This document shows positions 43,197 to 52,183 of a DNA stretch of 55,988 nt, piece after piece. Numbering within the stretch: position 1 is the first letter of the stretch; each line of letters starts with the position of its first letter. The stretch comes from an uncultured Gemmatimonadota bacterium. Its GTDB lineage: Bacteria > Gemmatimonadota > Gemmatimonadetes > Longimicrobiales > Longimicrobiaceae. Made by a program: the position numbers and the translations under genes. The stretch covers positions 1-55,988 of the forward strand of contig CADCTW010000090.1 in NCBI GenBank assembly GCA_902805735.1, in the 5' to 3' direction. Under the pieces are notes generated by a model. That model worked only from the letters and a program-made list of their open reading frames with translations, had not been told where the DNA came from and did not search any database.

Positions 43197-44888
43197 GTGA
43201 AGGTGGGCGGGCAGGAGGTGCCGCGCGAGCACCACCTGCTGGCGGCCTACGTCACCAAGGCAGTCAACCGGCTGGCCGCGGCGCGCCTGGTCTACATGGA
43301 CGGCGCGGCCTCCGGCGGCGACTTCCCCCTCAGCAACGCGGACACCTTTCTCCCCGGCGCGGAGGTGGAGATCCTGGCGGGGGCGGGAAGCGAGCGGGCG
43401 ACGCTCTTTACCGGGATCGTGGTGAAGCAGAGCCTCAAGGTGCGCGACCACACCGCGCCGCAGCTGGTCGTGGAGTGCCGCCACCGCGCCTTCCGGCTGA
43501 CCGTGGGACGCAAGAATGCCTACTTCCTGGACCAGACGGACGGGGACATCATCTCCGCCCTGCTGGAGGGCGCCGGGGTGGGGGCGGAGGTGGAGGCGAC
43601 CACGGTGCGGCACCGGGAGCAGGTGCAGTACGCCAGCACGGACTGGGACTTCCTCCTCACCCGCGCCCAAGCCAACGGGCGCCTGGTGCTGGCCCACGGC
43701 GAGGGGGTGGAGGTGAAGAAGCCCGCGCTGTCGGCGTCCGCCAAGGTGCAGCTCCTGTTCGGCGCCACCGTGCTGGAGATGGACGCGGAGATGGACGCGC
43801 GCGGGCAGTGGGCCGCGGTGAAGAGCAGCACCTGGGACCCCGCCGGGCAGAGCGTGGTGACCCGCGACGCGGCCGACCCCGGCTACGCGGGCCCCGGCAA
43901 CGTGCCCAGCGGCGACCTGGCGGAGGTGGCGGCGCTCTCCCACCTCCCCCTCGCCCACCCCTCCATCCCGGACGACGAGGCGCAGGCGTGGGCGGACGCG
44001 GAGTGGCTGCGCTCGCGGATGAACAAGACCAGCGGCCGCATCAAGTGCGAGGGCCTGGGCACGGTGAGCCCCGGCGACGTGGTGGAGGTGGGCGGGGTGG
44101 GGCGGCGCTTCGGCGGCAGCGTGTTCGTGACGGGGGTGCGCGAGGAGTTCGACCTGGTGCAGGGGTGGAAGACGCACCTGCAGTGGGGCGGCACGGGCGA
44201 GTGGCTGGCGGACGATTCCAGGGTCTCCGCCCCCAGGGCCGCCGCGCTCCTCCCCGGCGTCAGCGGGCTGCAGATCGGCGTGGTGGTGAGCAACGAGGAC
44301 CCGGCGGGCGAGCACCGCGTGCAGGTGCGCATGCCCATGGTGAGCGCGGACGCGGAGGGCACCTGGGCGCGCGTGGCCGCCCCCGACGCGGGCGACGGCC
44401 GCGGCTTCTTCTTCCGCCCGGAGGTGGGCGACGAGGTGGTGCTCGGCTTCCTGGCGGACGACCCGCGCCACGCCGTCGTGCTGGGGATGCTGCACAGCAG
44501 CGCCCGCCCCGCCCCCCTCACCGGCTCGGACGACAACCACGAAAAGGTGCTCACGAGCCGCTCGGGGATGAAGATCTACCTGAACGACGAGAACAAGGTC
44601 CTCCAGCTCGCCACTCCCGGCGGCAACACGGTGACGCTGAGCGAAGAGGACAGGGGGATCAAGCTGGAGGACCAGAACGGCAACCGCATCGAGATGACCC
44701 CGGACGGGATCGTGATCGAGAGCGCCAAGGCCCTGGAGCTCAAGGCGGGCACGGAGATGAAGGTGGAATCCGGCACCTCCCTCAGCGCAAAGGGGGGCAC
44801 CGAGCTGAAGCTGGAGGGCAGCGCCAGCGCCGAGCTCTCCAGCAGCGCCACCACCAAGGTCAAGGGCACGCTGGTGCAGATCAACTGA
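43197..44888 (+). CDS. VgrG/gp5-like spike protein (Pvc8-like)
   Basis: 563 residues from the GTG at 43197. Early segments FLPGAEVEILAGAGSERATL and TLFTGIVVKQSLKVRD fit the VgrG D1 fold, VQYASTDWDFLLTRAQANGR the next helix region, GLQIGVVVSNEDPAGEHRVQ the OB-fold of phage baseplate assembly protein V, and the C-terminal GTSLSAKGGTELKLEGSASA repeats a beta-helix spike. The GTG is the first canonical start in frame, but conserved-looking residues PVPAGHRELTV lie upstream, back to an ATAG overlap at 43140. The true start may therefore be an ATA or ATT codon near 43140-43148. No effector domain is fused at the end. Confidence 0.9.
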   Translation: MKVGGQEVPREHHLLAAYVTKAVNRLAAARLVYMDGAASGGDFPLSNADTFLPGAEVEILAGAGSERATLFTGIVVKQSLKVRDHTAPQLVVECRHRAFRLTVGRKNAYFLDQTDGDIISALLEGAGVGAEVEATTVRHREQVQYASTDWDFLLTRAQANGRLVLAHGEGVEVKKPALSASAKVQLLFGATVLEMDAEMDARGQWAAVKSSTWDPAGQSVVTRDAADPGYAGPGNVPSGDLAEVAALSHLPLAHPSIPDDEAQAWADAEWLRSRMNKTSGRIKCEGLGTVSPGDVVEVGGVGRRFGGSVFVTGVREEFDLVQGWKTHLQWGGTGEWLADDSRVSAPRAAALLPGVSGLQIGVVVSNEDPAGEHRVQVRMPMVSADAEGTWARVAAPDAGDGRGFFFRPEVGDEVVLGFLADDPRHAVVLGMLHSSARPAPLTGSDDNHEKVLTSRSGMKIYLNDENKVLQLATPGGNTVTLSEEDRGIKLEDQNGNRIEMTPDGIVIESAKALELKAGTEMKVESGTSLSAKGGTELKLEGSASAELSSSATTKVKGTLVQIN

Positions 44889-44899
44889 TACAGAGGGGC

Positions 44900-44936
44900 T
44901 CACACAGAGACACAGAGACACAGAGACACAGAGGAG
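44900..44936. repeat. CACAGAG repeat, single arm
   Basis: A lone arm with three CACAGAGA words in tandem, after the spike gene stop. Confidence 0.75.
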
Positions 44937-44942
44937 GCACCG

Positions 44943-45035
44943 CCGGGGGATGCATCCCCCGGTTGGGAGGACGGGAAGCCCGCTGAAGCGGGCTCGGTAG
45001 CCGGACCCGTGCGAGCGCGCTTCAGCGTGCTTCCC
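44943..45035. repeat. Palindrome and diverged inverted repeat
   Basis: A perfect 20-base palindrome (44943-44962, CCGGGGGATG and its complement) is followed by arms 44973-44995 and 45013-45035 that pair with two mismatches. The arms match those at 38186-38270 in sequence type. Together they mark the spike-to-PAAR gap as a cluster of mobile-looking hairpins. Confidence 0.75.
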
Positions 45036-45064
45036 GTAGTTCCAGCGGGGGGCTTCAGCCCCTC

Positions 45065-45269
45065 GCGGCGGCGGGCGCAGAACCGATCGTTCGACACAGA
45101 GGCACAGAGAAGCCGACCCGAGATGCCGGCAGCGGCCAGGATGGGCCACACGACGGCGCACGGGGGGCGGCGGCGGGCGCAGAACCGATCGTTCGTCACA
45201 CAGGCACAGAGGAGCCGAGCCGAGATGCCAGCAGCGGCCAGGATGGGTGACACGACGACGCACGGGGGG
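45065..45269 (+). repeat. 102-bp direct duplication at the 5' end of the PAAR gene
   Basis: Copy one starts at 45065 and copy two at 45167; they differ at a handful of positions. The period is 34 codons, so the frame is kept. Each copy contains a CACAGAG fragment, a GAG-rich ribosome site and the codons for MPAAARMG. Copy two is the start of the intact PAAR gene, copy one leads only into copy two. Confidence 0.85.
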
Positions 45270-45503
45270 ACCATCGTGGGGCCCGGCGTGGCGACGGTGC
45301 TGATCGGCGGGAAGCCGGCGGCGGTGCTGGGGGACACGCACGTGTGCTCCCTGCCGCCCAACGGGCACCAGCCCACCGCCAGCCCGTTCCCCAGCGGCAG
45401 CGTGTCGGTGATGTTCGGCGGGCTGCCGGCGGTGCGGACCACCGACGCCTGCCTCTGCGGCGCGATGGCCGCCGTGGGCGAGCCCACCGTCATGATCGGG
45501 TGA
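45225..45503 (+). CDS. PAAR-motif spike tip protein
   Basis: 92 residues. GDTTTHGGTIVGPGVATVLI, GGKPAAVLGDTHVC, PTASPFPSGSVSVMFGGLPA and VRTTDACLCGAM give the repeated hairpins, His and Cys residues of PAAR domains that cap the VgrG spike with a zinc-bound cone. ATG 45225 is chosen because GAGGAG lies upstream; ATG 45243 is an alternative. The duplicated leader copies its first eight residues upstream. Its stop overlaps a GTG (GTGA) of the next gene, though that gene's ATG is six bases further. Confidence 0.88.
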   Translation: MPAAARMGDTTTHGGTIVGPGVATVLIGGKPAAVLGDTHVCSLPPNGHQPTASPFPSGSVSVMFGGLPAVRTTDACLCGAMAAVGEPTVMIG

Positions 45504-45505
45504 GC

Positions 45506-45955
45506 ATGGAACCAACCGACACGCCGCCGGGGCAGACCTCCTTCCTGGGGATGGGATGGAGCTTCCCCCCGGAGTTCGCGCCCAACCACCAGGGCGTGCT
45601 GATGGTGGCCGACGAGGACGACATCCGCTCCAGCCTGCTGGTGCTCTTCGGCACGGTGGCGGGGGAGCGCTTCCTGAGGCCGCGCTTCGGGCTGGACATG
45701 CACGAGCTGCTCTTCGAGCCCATGAGCACCACCACGAAGACGTACGTGGAGGACCGGGTGCGGACCAGCATCCTGGTGTACGAGCCGCGCATCAACCTGC
45801 TGGCGCTGCGGCTGGACACTTCGGCCCTGTACGAGGGGCGCGTGACGCTGGTGGTGGACTACGAGGTGCGCGCCACCAACTCGCGCTTCAACCTGGTCTA
45901 CCCCTTCTACAACGGCGACAGCAACGAGGTGAGGGGCCCGTTCGGCAACATCTGA
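45506..45955 (+). CDS. gp25-like baseplate protein (Pvc9-like)
   Basis: 149 residues. MGWSFPPEFAPNHQGVLMVA, DEDDIRSSLLVLFGTVAGER, FLRPRFGLDMHELLFEPMST and KTYVEDRVRTSILVYEPRIN follow the GPW/gp25 pattern, including the E-R-x-L-x-P-x-F-G motif that binds the baseplate wedge. ATG 45506 is two bases after the PAAR stop; a GTG six bases earlier would overlap that stop. Product: a baseplate wedge subunit that starts sheath assembly. Confidence 0.92.
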   Translation: MEPTDTPPGQTSFLGMGWSFPPEFAPNHQGVLMVADEDDIRSSLLVLFGTVAGERFLRPRFGLDMHELLFEPMSTTTKTYVEDRVRTSILVYEPRINLLALRLDTSALYEGRVTLVVDYEVRATNSRFNLVYPFYNGDSNEVRGPFGNI

Positions 45956-45963
45956 AAAGCGGC

Positions 45964-45985
45964 CTCACACAGGGGCACGGAAAAG
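45964..45985. repeat. CACAGAG repeat, diverged single arm
   Basis: TCACACAGGGGCACGG follows the gp25-like stop. It is a weak copy of one arm in the 60-base gap before the J-like gene. Confidence 0.5.
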
Positions 45986-46015
45986 AGTTTCCCCTTCCGG
46001 GACCAGACCCATTCG

Positions 46016-49000
46016 ATGGCCCACGAAGACATCGTCCAGAACCTGATCTTCCAGCCCGGGCAGAGCCAGGGCGAGCGCATGCCTGCGGAGCTGGACGCGC
46101 GCCACGCCCGGGTGGACGAGCGCACGCCGGAAGACATGCTGGCGTCCGTGCGGGCCCTGGCCGCGGCCGTGAACTACTACGCCGGCAGCGACCCGCAGGA
46201 ACCCATCGGCAACTGGACGCCCATGTTCCCGGACACGGGCGCGTCGCTGGCCGAGTTCCGGGCGCGCAGCGGCGGGCGCGTTCCGGCCCACCTGGCGCTC
46301 TACCTGGCCTTCCTGGAGCTGTACCAGGCCCCCCGCGAGATCGCCAACCGCATCACGGGGCGCCACATGGACTTCCACTACCGCGACGTGCTGCGGCTGC
46401 GGAAGAGGGGCTCCACCCCCGACCGGGCGCACGTGCTGCTGGAGCTGAAGAAGGGCGCGGCCCCCGTCGCCGTCACCGCCGCCGACCTGTTCACGGCCGG
46501 CAAGGGCGCGTCCGGCGCGGAGCGGATCTACGCTCCCGTGGCCGCTACCCCCGGCGCCGAGACCGTCGTCAACGCCGCCAGGGTGGAGTCGCTGCACTCC
46601 ATCTACCTGGACCGGCGCGGCGCGGGCACCATCCGGTTCGCGCCCGTGGCCGATTCGTCCAACGGCGTGGGCGGAAAGCTGGGGCCGGACGAGCCCGGGT
46701 GGCGCGCCTTCGGCCATGGCGACCTGCCGGCGGCGGAGGTGGGGTTCGCGGTGGCGTCGCCCGTGCTGCGCATGAGGGAGGGCGAGCGGCGCGGGACCAT
46801 CACCCTCACCCTGAGCGCGGACGTGGGGGCGCGGCTGGCCGCGGAGGCGCTCGCCGGCGCCTTCATCCTCTACGCCACGGGCGAGAAGGGGTGGGTCGAG
46901 CTGGAGGCCGCCACCGTCACCGCCGCTGCGGGCGACGAGCTGGTGTGCGCCTTCACCCTCCCCGCCGGTGCCCCCGCGCTGGTGGACCACTCGCCCGGGG
47001 TGCACGGCACGGCGTATCCCGCCGCCGCGCCCGTCGTCCAGGTGCTCCTGCGGCCCGGCGGCGCGGCGGGCTACCTGAGCTTCCAGGGGATCGCGGTGCG
47101 CAGCGCCCGCGTGGAGGTGGAGGTCACCGGCGTCACCTCGCTGGCGCTGGAGAGCGACCAGGGGGCGCTCAATCCCAGGAAGCCCTTCCAGCCCTTCGGG
47201 GCGCAGCCCACCACGGGGGCGCGCTTCATGGTGGGGTACCCGGAGGCGCTCGCCAAGCGGCTGACGCTGCTCACCCTTTCGCTCACCTGGAAGGACGCGC
47301 CCACCAGCTTCATGGCGCGCTACCTTCGCTACCGCCAGAACCCGCGCATCAAGAACTCCACCTTCAAGGCCACCGTCACCCTCCGCGACGGCGGGGGAAC
47401 GGAGCTGGTGCAGGGCGCCGTGCCGCTCTTCCACGCGACGGACGCGACGGAGCCGCGGGTCCTGAGCTTCGCGCCGGGCGCGGCCGCGGGCAAGCGGCAC
47501 GCGGGGTCGCGCATCCGCGGGCTGCGCGAGTCGGGGACGGCGTGGGGGGAGCGGCTGGCGAAGGAAAGCGGGCGGGCGAGCCCCGTGGCCGAGGCGGCGG
47601 CGCCCCCGCCCGTGCGCGAGGGGTTCGTCACCCTGGCGCTGGAGCACGGCTTCCTCCACGCCGAGTACCGCAGGATCTACACGCAGGCGGTGGTGGCCTT
47701 CGCAAAGGCGAAAGAGGGAGCGACGCTGAAGCTGCCGGCGGAGCCCTACACGCCCACCGTGCAGGACATCTCGCTGGGCTACCGCGCCACGTCCGGCACC
47801 GTCGCCGTCTCGCCGGGGACGCTGGACGACTTCGCCGACCCGGAGGTGCAGTTCTTCCACCGCGCGCCGTTCGGCCCCATCCGCGAGCACGCGTACCCGC
47901 GGGAGCAGCTGGGCTTCGTGGGGAGCGCCGACGTCCCCCTGCTCCCCTCCTTCCCCTACGACGGCGAGCTGCTGGTGGGGATCACGGGGATCGCGGCGGG
48001 CGACAGCGTGAGCCTGCTCTTCCAGGCCGCCCCCGCCAGCGCCGACCCCGACCTGCCGCGCCAGCCCGTGCACTGGTCGGTGCTCTGCGACAACTACTGG
48101 AAGACGCTGGAGGGCGGCGGCGTGGCCGGCGACACCACGGGCGGGCTCCTCGCCAGCGGCATCGTGCGCCTGCTGATCCCCGCCGAGGCCACCACCACCA
48201 GCACCGTGCTCCCCGCCGGGTGCGTGTGGATCCGCGCGGCGGTGGCGCGCGACGTGGCGGCCGTGAGCCGGCTGATCGCGGTGGCGCCCAACGCGGTGGA
48301 GGTGGAGTTCATCGACAACGGCGACCCCGCGCACCTGGCCTCCGCCCTCCCCCCCGGCAGCATCGCGCGGCTGCGGGCGGGGCTCGCCCCGGTGAAGGCG
48401 GTGACGCAGCCCTACGCGTCGTTCGGCGGGGCGCTGGCGGAGGGGGACGACGCCTTTTGCACGCGCGCGGCGGAGCGCCTCCGGCACCGCGGGCGCTGCG
48501 TGACGGCGTGGGACTACGAGCGCACGGTGCTGGAGGCCTTCCCCGGCGTGCACCGGGTGAAGTGCATCCCCCACGCGAGCGACCGGTCGTGGACGGCGCC
48601 CGGGCACGTGCTGCTGGTGGTGGTTCCCGACCTGCGCGGCCGCAACGACGACGACCCGCTGCGCCCGCGGGTGGACGCGGACACTCTCACCCGCATCGCC
48701 GCGCACGTGCAGGCGCGCACGGCGGGGCAGGTGCGGGTGCGCGTCCAGAACCCGCGCTTCCAAAAGGTGCGGCTCGACTTCAGGGTCCGCTTCCTCCCCG
48801 GCTGCGACTTCAACCACTGCCGCGAGAAGCTGCAGACGGAGCTGATCGAGGTGCTCTCGCCCTGGGCGTTCGATCCGGACCGCCCCGTGTCGTTCGGGGG
48901 CACGGTGTACCGCTCGGCGCTGCTGGACTTCGTGGAGGAGCGCCCGTACGTGGACTACGCCACCCACTTCCAGATGTACACCTTCGAGGGCGACACCCCC

Positions 49001-49090
49001 GCCGGCCCCGACGTGGGCGAGGCGCGGCCGGAAACGCCGGACACCCTGCTGGTGTCCGACCAGAGGCACCGAATCGAGCTGGCGCCATGA
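46016..49090 (+). CDS. Baseplate J-like protein (Pvc11-like)
   Basis: 1024 residues. Near the N-terminus MLASVRALAAAVNYYAGSDP (from about residue 40) and HLALYLAFLELYQAPREIAN; a long beta-rich middle; then RHRGRCVTAWDYERTVLEAF, GVHRVKCIPHASDR, LLVVVPDLRGRNDDDPLRP and VRVQNPRFQKVRLDFRVRFL, which match the C-terminal gpJ-like region. The fold is the large wedge protein of contractile tails. There is no strong ribosome site; the ATG at 46016 starts the first helix. The stop overlaps the next gene as ATGA. Confidence 0.9.
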   Translation: MAHEDIVQNLIFQPGQSQGERMPAELDARHARVDERTPEDMLASVRALAAAVNYYAGSDPQEPIGNWTPMFPDTGASLAEFRARSGGRVPAHLALYLAFLELYQAPREIANRITGRHMDFHYRDVLRLRKRGSTPDRAHVLLELKKGAAPVAVTAADLFTAGKGASGAERIYAPVAATPGAETVVNAARVESLHSIYLDRRGAGTIRFAPVADSSNGVGGKLGPDEPGWRAFGHGDLPAAEVGFAVASPVLRMREGERRGTITLTLSADVGARLAAEALAGAFILYATGEKGWVELEAATVTAAAGDELVCAFTLPAGAPALVDHSPGVHGTAYPAAAPVVQVLLRPGGAAGYLSFQGIAVRSARVEVEVTGVTSLALESDQGALNPRKPFQPFGAQPTTGARFMVGYPEALAKRLTLLTLSLTWKDAPTSFMARYLRYRQNPRIKNSTFKATVTLRDGGGTELVQGAVPLFHATDATEPRVLSFAPGAAAGKRHAGSRIRGLRESGTAWGERLAKESGRASPVAEAAAPPPVREGFVTLALEHGFLHAEYRRIYTQAVVAFAKAKEGATLKLPAEPYTPTVQDISLGYRATSGTVAVSPGTLDDFADPEVQFFHRAPFGPIREHAYPREQLGFVGSADVPLLPSFPYDGELLVGITGIAAGDSVSLLFQAAPASADPDLPRQPVHWSVLCDNYWKTLEGGGVAGDTTGGLLASGIVRLLIPAEATTTSTVLPAGCVWIRAAVARDVAAVSRLIAVAPNAVEVEFIDNGDPAHLASALPPGSIARLRAGLAPVKAVTQPYASFGGALAEGDDAFCTRAAERLRHRGRCVTAWDYERTVLEAFPGVHRVKCIPHASDRSWTAPGHVLLVVVPDLRGRNDDDPLRPRVDADTLTRIAAHVQARTAGQVRVRVQNPRFQKVRLDFRVRFLPGCDFNHCREKLQTELIEVLSPWAFDPDRPVSFGGTVYRSALLDFVEERPYVDYATHFQMYTFEGDTPAGPDVGEARPETPDTLLVSDQRHRIELAP

Positions 49091-51672
49091 CCATCGACAC
49101 CCCCGCGCTCCCCGCGCCCGCCATCCTCCCCCGCCGCGCGCCGGGCTACCCGGCGCTGGACCACCGCGAGCTCTTCGACCGCGGCGTAAAGGAGCTGCGG
49201 CACACGGCGCACCGCACCTGGACCGACCACAACGTCCACGATCCGGGGATCACCATCCTGGAGCTGCTGGCGTACACCCTCACCGACCTGGCCTACCGCG
49301 CGGACTTTCCCGTGGAGGACCTGCTGGCCTCCCGCAGCCAGAACGCGGAGCGGATGGCGGAGCAGTTCCCCACCGCGCGCCGCCTGCTCACCACGCGCCC
49401 CTTCACCGTCCAGGACTACCGCAAGCTGGTGATCGACCGGGAGGGGGTGAAGAACGCGTGGGTGCTCCCCGCGCCGCTCACGTACTACGCGGACACCTTT
49501 CGCGGCGAGCTGCTGGCCGCGCCGCCCGCCAATCGGCTGGGGGTCGTGCCGGTGGAGGTGCGCGGGCTGTACCGCGTGCTGGTGGAGTTCATGGACGAGG
49601 TGAAGCAGGAGGCGAAGAAGATCGAGATCCTGGACGACGCCCGCCGCGTGCTGCACGCCAACCGCGGCCTGTGCGAAGACTTCGTGGACTTCCGCGGCGT
49701 GGAGACGCAGGACTTCCTTCTCTGCGGCGAGATCGAGCTGGAGCCGCGGGCGCCGCTGGAGGAGACGCACGCCGAGATCCTGTTCCGCGTGCAGGAGTAC
49801 CTGTCGCCCCCCGTCGGCCAGTACTCGCTGGAGCAGATGCGCGCCCGCACGGGCCCCGGCGGCGACCCGTACACCACCGAGGAGATCTTCGACGGGCCCG
49901 CGCTGGAGCACGGCTTCATCGACGACGTGGAGCTGGAGGCGGCCGGGCTGCGCACCGAGCTGCGCCTGTCGGACGTGATGAGCGTGGTGATGGACGTGCG
50001 CGGCGTGCGCAACGTGCGCGACCTGGTGATCAACCCCGCGGCCGGCGCGGCCCCGGAGAGCAAGTGGGTGATCCCCGTGCAGCCCGGGCACAAGCCGGTG
50101 CTGAGGCGACCCCGGTCGCGCCTGGTCTTCTACAAGCGCGGCATGCCCTTCGTGGCCGACCCGGAGAGGGCGGAGGCGCGCTACCTGGAGCTCGCCGCCG
50201 ACGCCGCCGGCCGGGTGCACGGCACGCCGGTGATGGACTACCCGGTCCCCCTGGGCCGCTTCCGCGAACCGGGCGCCTACCTCTCCTTCCAGAACCACTT
50301 TCCCGCCATCTACGGGCTGGGCGAGGAGGGGGTGGTGGGCGTGGCGCCGGACGAGCGGGCCCGGCGCGAGGTGCTGGCGCAGCAGCTCAAGGCGTACCTC
50401 CTCTTCTTCGACCAGTCCATGGCCGACGCCTTCGAGCAGCTCGGCAGGCTGGGCGAGCTCTTCTCCACCGATCCGGAGCTGCGTGCCACCTACTTCCACC
50501 CGCGAGTCGCGCTCCCAGGGCAGGCGCGGATCTACGGCCCCGGCGCCGACGCGGTGCTGGAGGGGGGGATGGACGCGCCCGGCGTGCACGTGGACCGGCG
50601 CAACCGCTTCCTGGACCACCTGATCGCGCGCTACGGCGAGCGCTTCCACGACTTCGCCGAGGTGATGCGGACGGAGTTCGAGGCCCCCGCCGCCGCCATG
50701 ATCGCCCCCAAGTGCGCCTTCCTGCGCGACTATCCCGAGCTGGGCAGCGCCCGCCCCACCGCCTACGACTACACGCGCTCGGACGACGAGTCGCTCTGGA
50801 ACACGAATAACGTGTCGGGCCTGGAGCGCCGGCTGGCCCACCTGCTGGGCATCCCGCGCAGCGACCGGCGCAACCTGAGCGACGTGGCGTTCGACATCTA
50901 CGCCGAGCTAGACGCCACGCCGGGCGGCGAGTTCCGCTTCCGCGTGCGTCACGCCGTCACGGGCGAGATCCTGCTGAGCGGCACCACAAACTACGCGACG
51001 GAGGACGCCGCACGCGCGGAGATGCGCCGCGCCCTCCACTTCGCCACCACCCCGGGCGGCTTCCGGCGCGAGCAGGCGGTGGACGATCGCTGGTACTTCA
51101 ACGTGGTGGACGACCAGGGGGAGATCATCGCCTGGCGAAACGGGTCGTTCGCGACGAAGGAGGAGATGGAGGAGGTGATCCAGGCGCTGATGGCGTACTT
51201 GCGCGGCCGCTACGGCGAGGAGGGGATGTACGTGGTCGAGCCCATCCTCCTGCGGCCGGGCAGGGAGGGCGACCCGTTCCTCCCCATCTGCCCCGATCCC
51301 AATTGCACGGACTGCGCGGACGAGGACCCGTACTCGTACCGCATCCACGTGATCCTGCCGGCCTACGCCGGGCGCTTCGCGGACATGGAGTTCCGCCGCT
51401 GGGCCGAGCGCGTGATCCGCGAGGAGACGCCGGCCCACATCCAGCCCCGCGTCTGCTGGATCGGCCGCGACGACATGGCCGCGTTCGAGACGCTCTACCG
51501 CGACTGGCTCTACCTGCGCGCCGGCCACGACTCCGCCCATCGCGCCGCCCGTCTGCAGGCCTTCATCGAGGCTCTTTTCCGTGTAAAGAACGTCTACCCG
51601 CCCGCGAGCCTGCACGGCTGCGGCGCCCCCGAGGGCGTGGACAAGTTCATCGTCGGCCGCACGGCGATCTGA
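49087..51672 (+). CDS. Large baseplate protein (Pvc12-like)
   Basis: 861 residues. RTWTDHNVHDPGITILELLA and YTLTDLAYRADFPVEDLLAS (about 40-79) are typical of wedge proteins at this place, and the middle has FFDQSMADAFEQLGRLGELF, LDHLIARYGERFHDFAEVMR and SGLERRLAHLLGIPRSDRRN. Near the end CPDPNCTDCADEDPYSYRIH carries three Cys and an Asp/Glu cluster that may bind a metal, followed by VILPAYAGRFADMEFRRWAE. It begins in the stop codon of the J-like gene, so both are made in step. Role: outer wedge of the baseplate. Confidence 0.85.
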   Translation: MTIDTPALPAPAILPRRAPGYPALDHRELFDRGVKELRHTAHRTWTDHNVHDPGITILELLAYTLTDLAYRADFPVEDLLASRSQNAERMAEQFPTARRLLTTRPFTVQDYRKLVIDREGVKNAWVLPAPLTYYADTFRGELLAAPPANRLGVVPVEVRGLYRVLVEFMDEVKQEAKKIEILDDARRVLHANRGLCEDFVDFRGVETQDFLLCGEIELEPRAPLEETHAEILFRVQEYLSPPVGQYSLEQMRARTGPGGDPYTTEEIFDGPALEHGFIDDVELEAAGLRTELRLSDVMSVVMDVRGVRNVRDLVINPAAGAAPESKWVIPVQPGHKPVLRRPRSRLVFYKRGMPFVADPERAEARYLELAADAAGRVHGTPVMDYPVPLGRFREPGAYLSFQNHFPAIYGLGEEGVVGVAPDERARREVLAQQLKAYLLFFDQSMADAFEQLGRLGELFSTDPELRATYFHPRVALPGQARIYGPGADAVLEGGMDAPGVHVDRRNRFLDHLIARYGERFHDFAEVMRTEFEAPAAAMIAPKCAFLRDYPELGSARPTAYDYTRSDDESLWNTNNVSGLERRLAHLLGIPRSDRRNLSDVAFDIYAELDATPGGEFRFRVRHAVTGEILLSGTTNYATEDAARAEMRRALHFATTPGGFRREQAVDDRWYFNVVDDQGEIIAWRNGSFATKEEMEEVIQALMAYLRGRYGEEGMYVVEPILLRPGREGDPFLPICPDPNCTDCADEDPYSYRIHVILPAYAGRFADMEFRRWAERVIREETPAHIQPRVCWIGRDDMAAFETLYRDWLYLRAGHDSAHRAARLQAFIEALFRVKNVYPPASLHGCGAPEGVDKFIVGRTAI

Positions 51673-51694
51673 GAATGCGGGCGGCCCGTTGCGG

Positions 51695-51817
51695 GCGACT
51701 GAAGTCGCTGCAACAACAGCACGAAGTCCCCCTGCGGGGACTATGCGGTTTCATCGAACGCTGAAGGATCAGTCCGCGCAGCGGACTTCGCGTGGGTCCA
51801 GCGGCGAATTCATTCGC
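51695..51817. repeat. Cluster of four short hairpins
   Basis: Four small stem-loops follow each other: GCGACT/AGTCGC at 51695-51708, AGTCCCC/GGGGACT at 51725-51742, AGTCCGC/GCGGACT at 51771-51787 and GCGAAT/ATTCGC at 51804-51817. It stands just after the Pvc12-like stop and looks like a composite repeat element. Confidence 0.75.
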
Positions 51818-51889
51818 TCCTGGACGCGGCGGCGGGGCCGGCGGGGACGGGGAAATCGCTCGTATTCCGCCGCACGGGTGTCGCGCCGC

Positions 51890-52136
51890 ACCCATCCTTC
51901 CCCAGGGGCAGATCCGCGTGGCTGCCCGCGCCCTCGGACGGTGAAGACGCCTCTTCAGAGAACGGGATTGCGGATGATTGGGGCCAGGGGGCCGGATGCA
52001 CCCGCGCACGAAAACAGGATGGGACGGGGGCAGGGCACGGGTCGCCGCATGGCGCTGTCCCCACGAAGGATCGGGGCGACGAGCGGCGGTCGAGCGGCCG
52101 GAGAGGGTGGGCGCGATGAATCGCGCCCCCGCGAAA
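51890..52136. repeat. Copy of the repeat interior seen near 24150-24270
   Basis: Words such as AGGGGCAG followed by CCGCGTGGCTGCCCG and a GCGCGATGAATCGCGC palindrome-like stretch occur here and, partly inverted in order, at 24150-24270. With the hairpin cluster at 51695 they fill the 510-base gap before the 970-residue gene; no protein is seen in this gap. Confidence 0.5.
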
Positions 52137-52183
52137 CCGGGCGTGCCGGATAACGCACACACGCACTTTCTCACGGAGCGGTT

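Noticed and set aside
45556-51672. A single open frame of about 2000 codons across the gp25-like, J-like and Pvc12-like genes
   Set aside because: Its first part is an out-of-frame reading of the gp25-like and J-like genes; only the part from 49087 is real coding sequence. High GC keeps wrong frames open.
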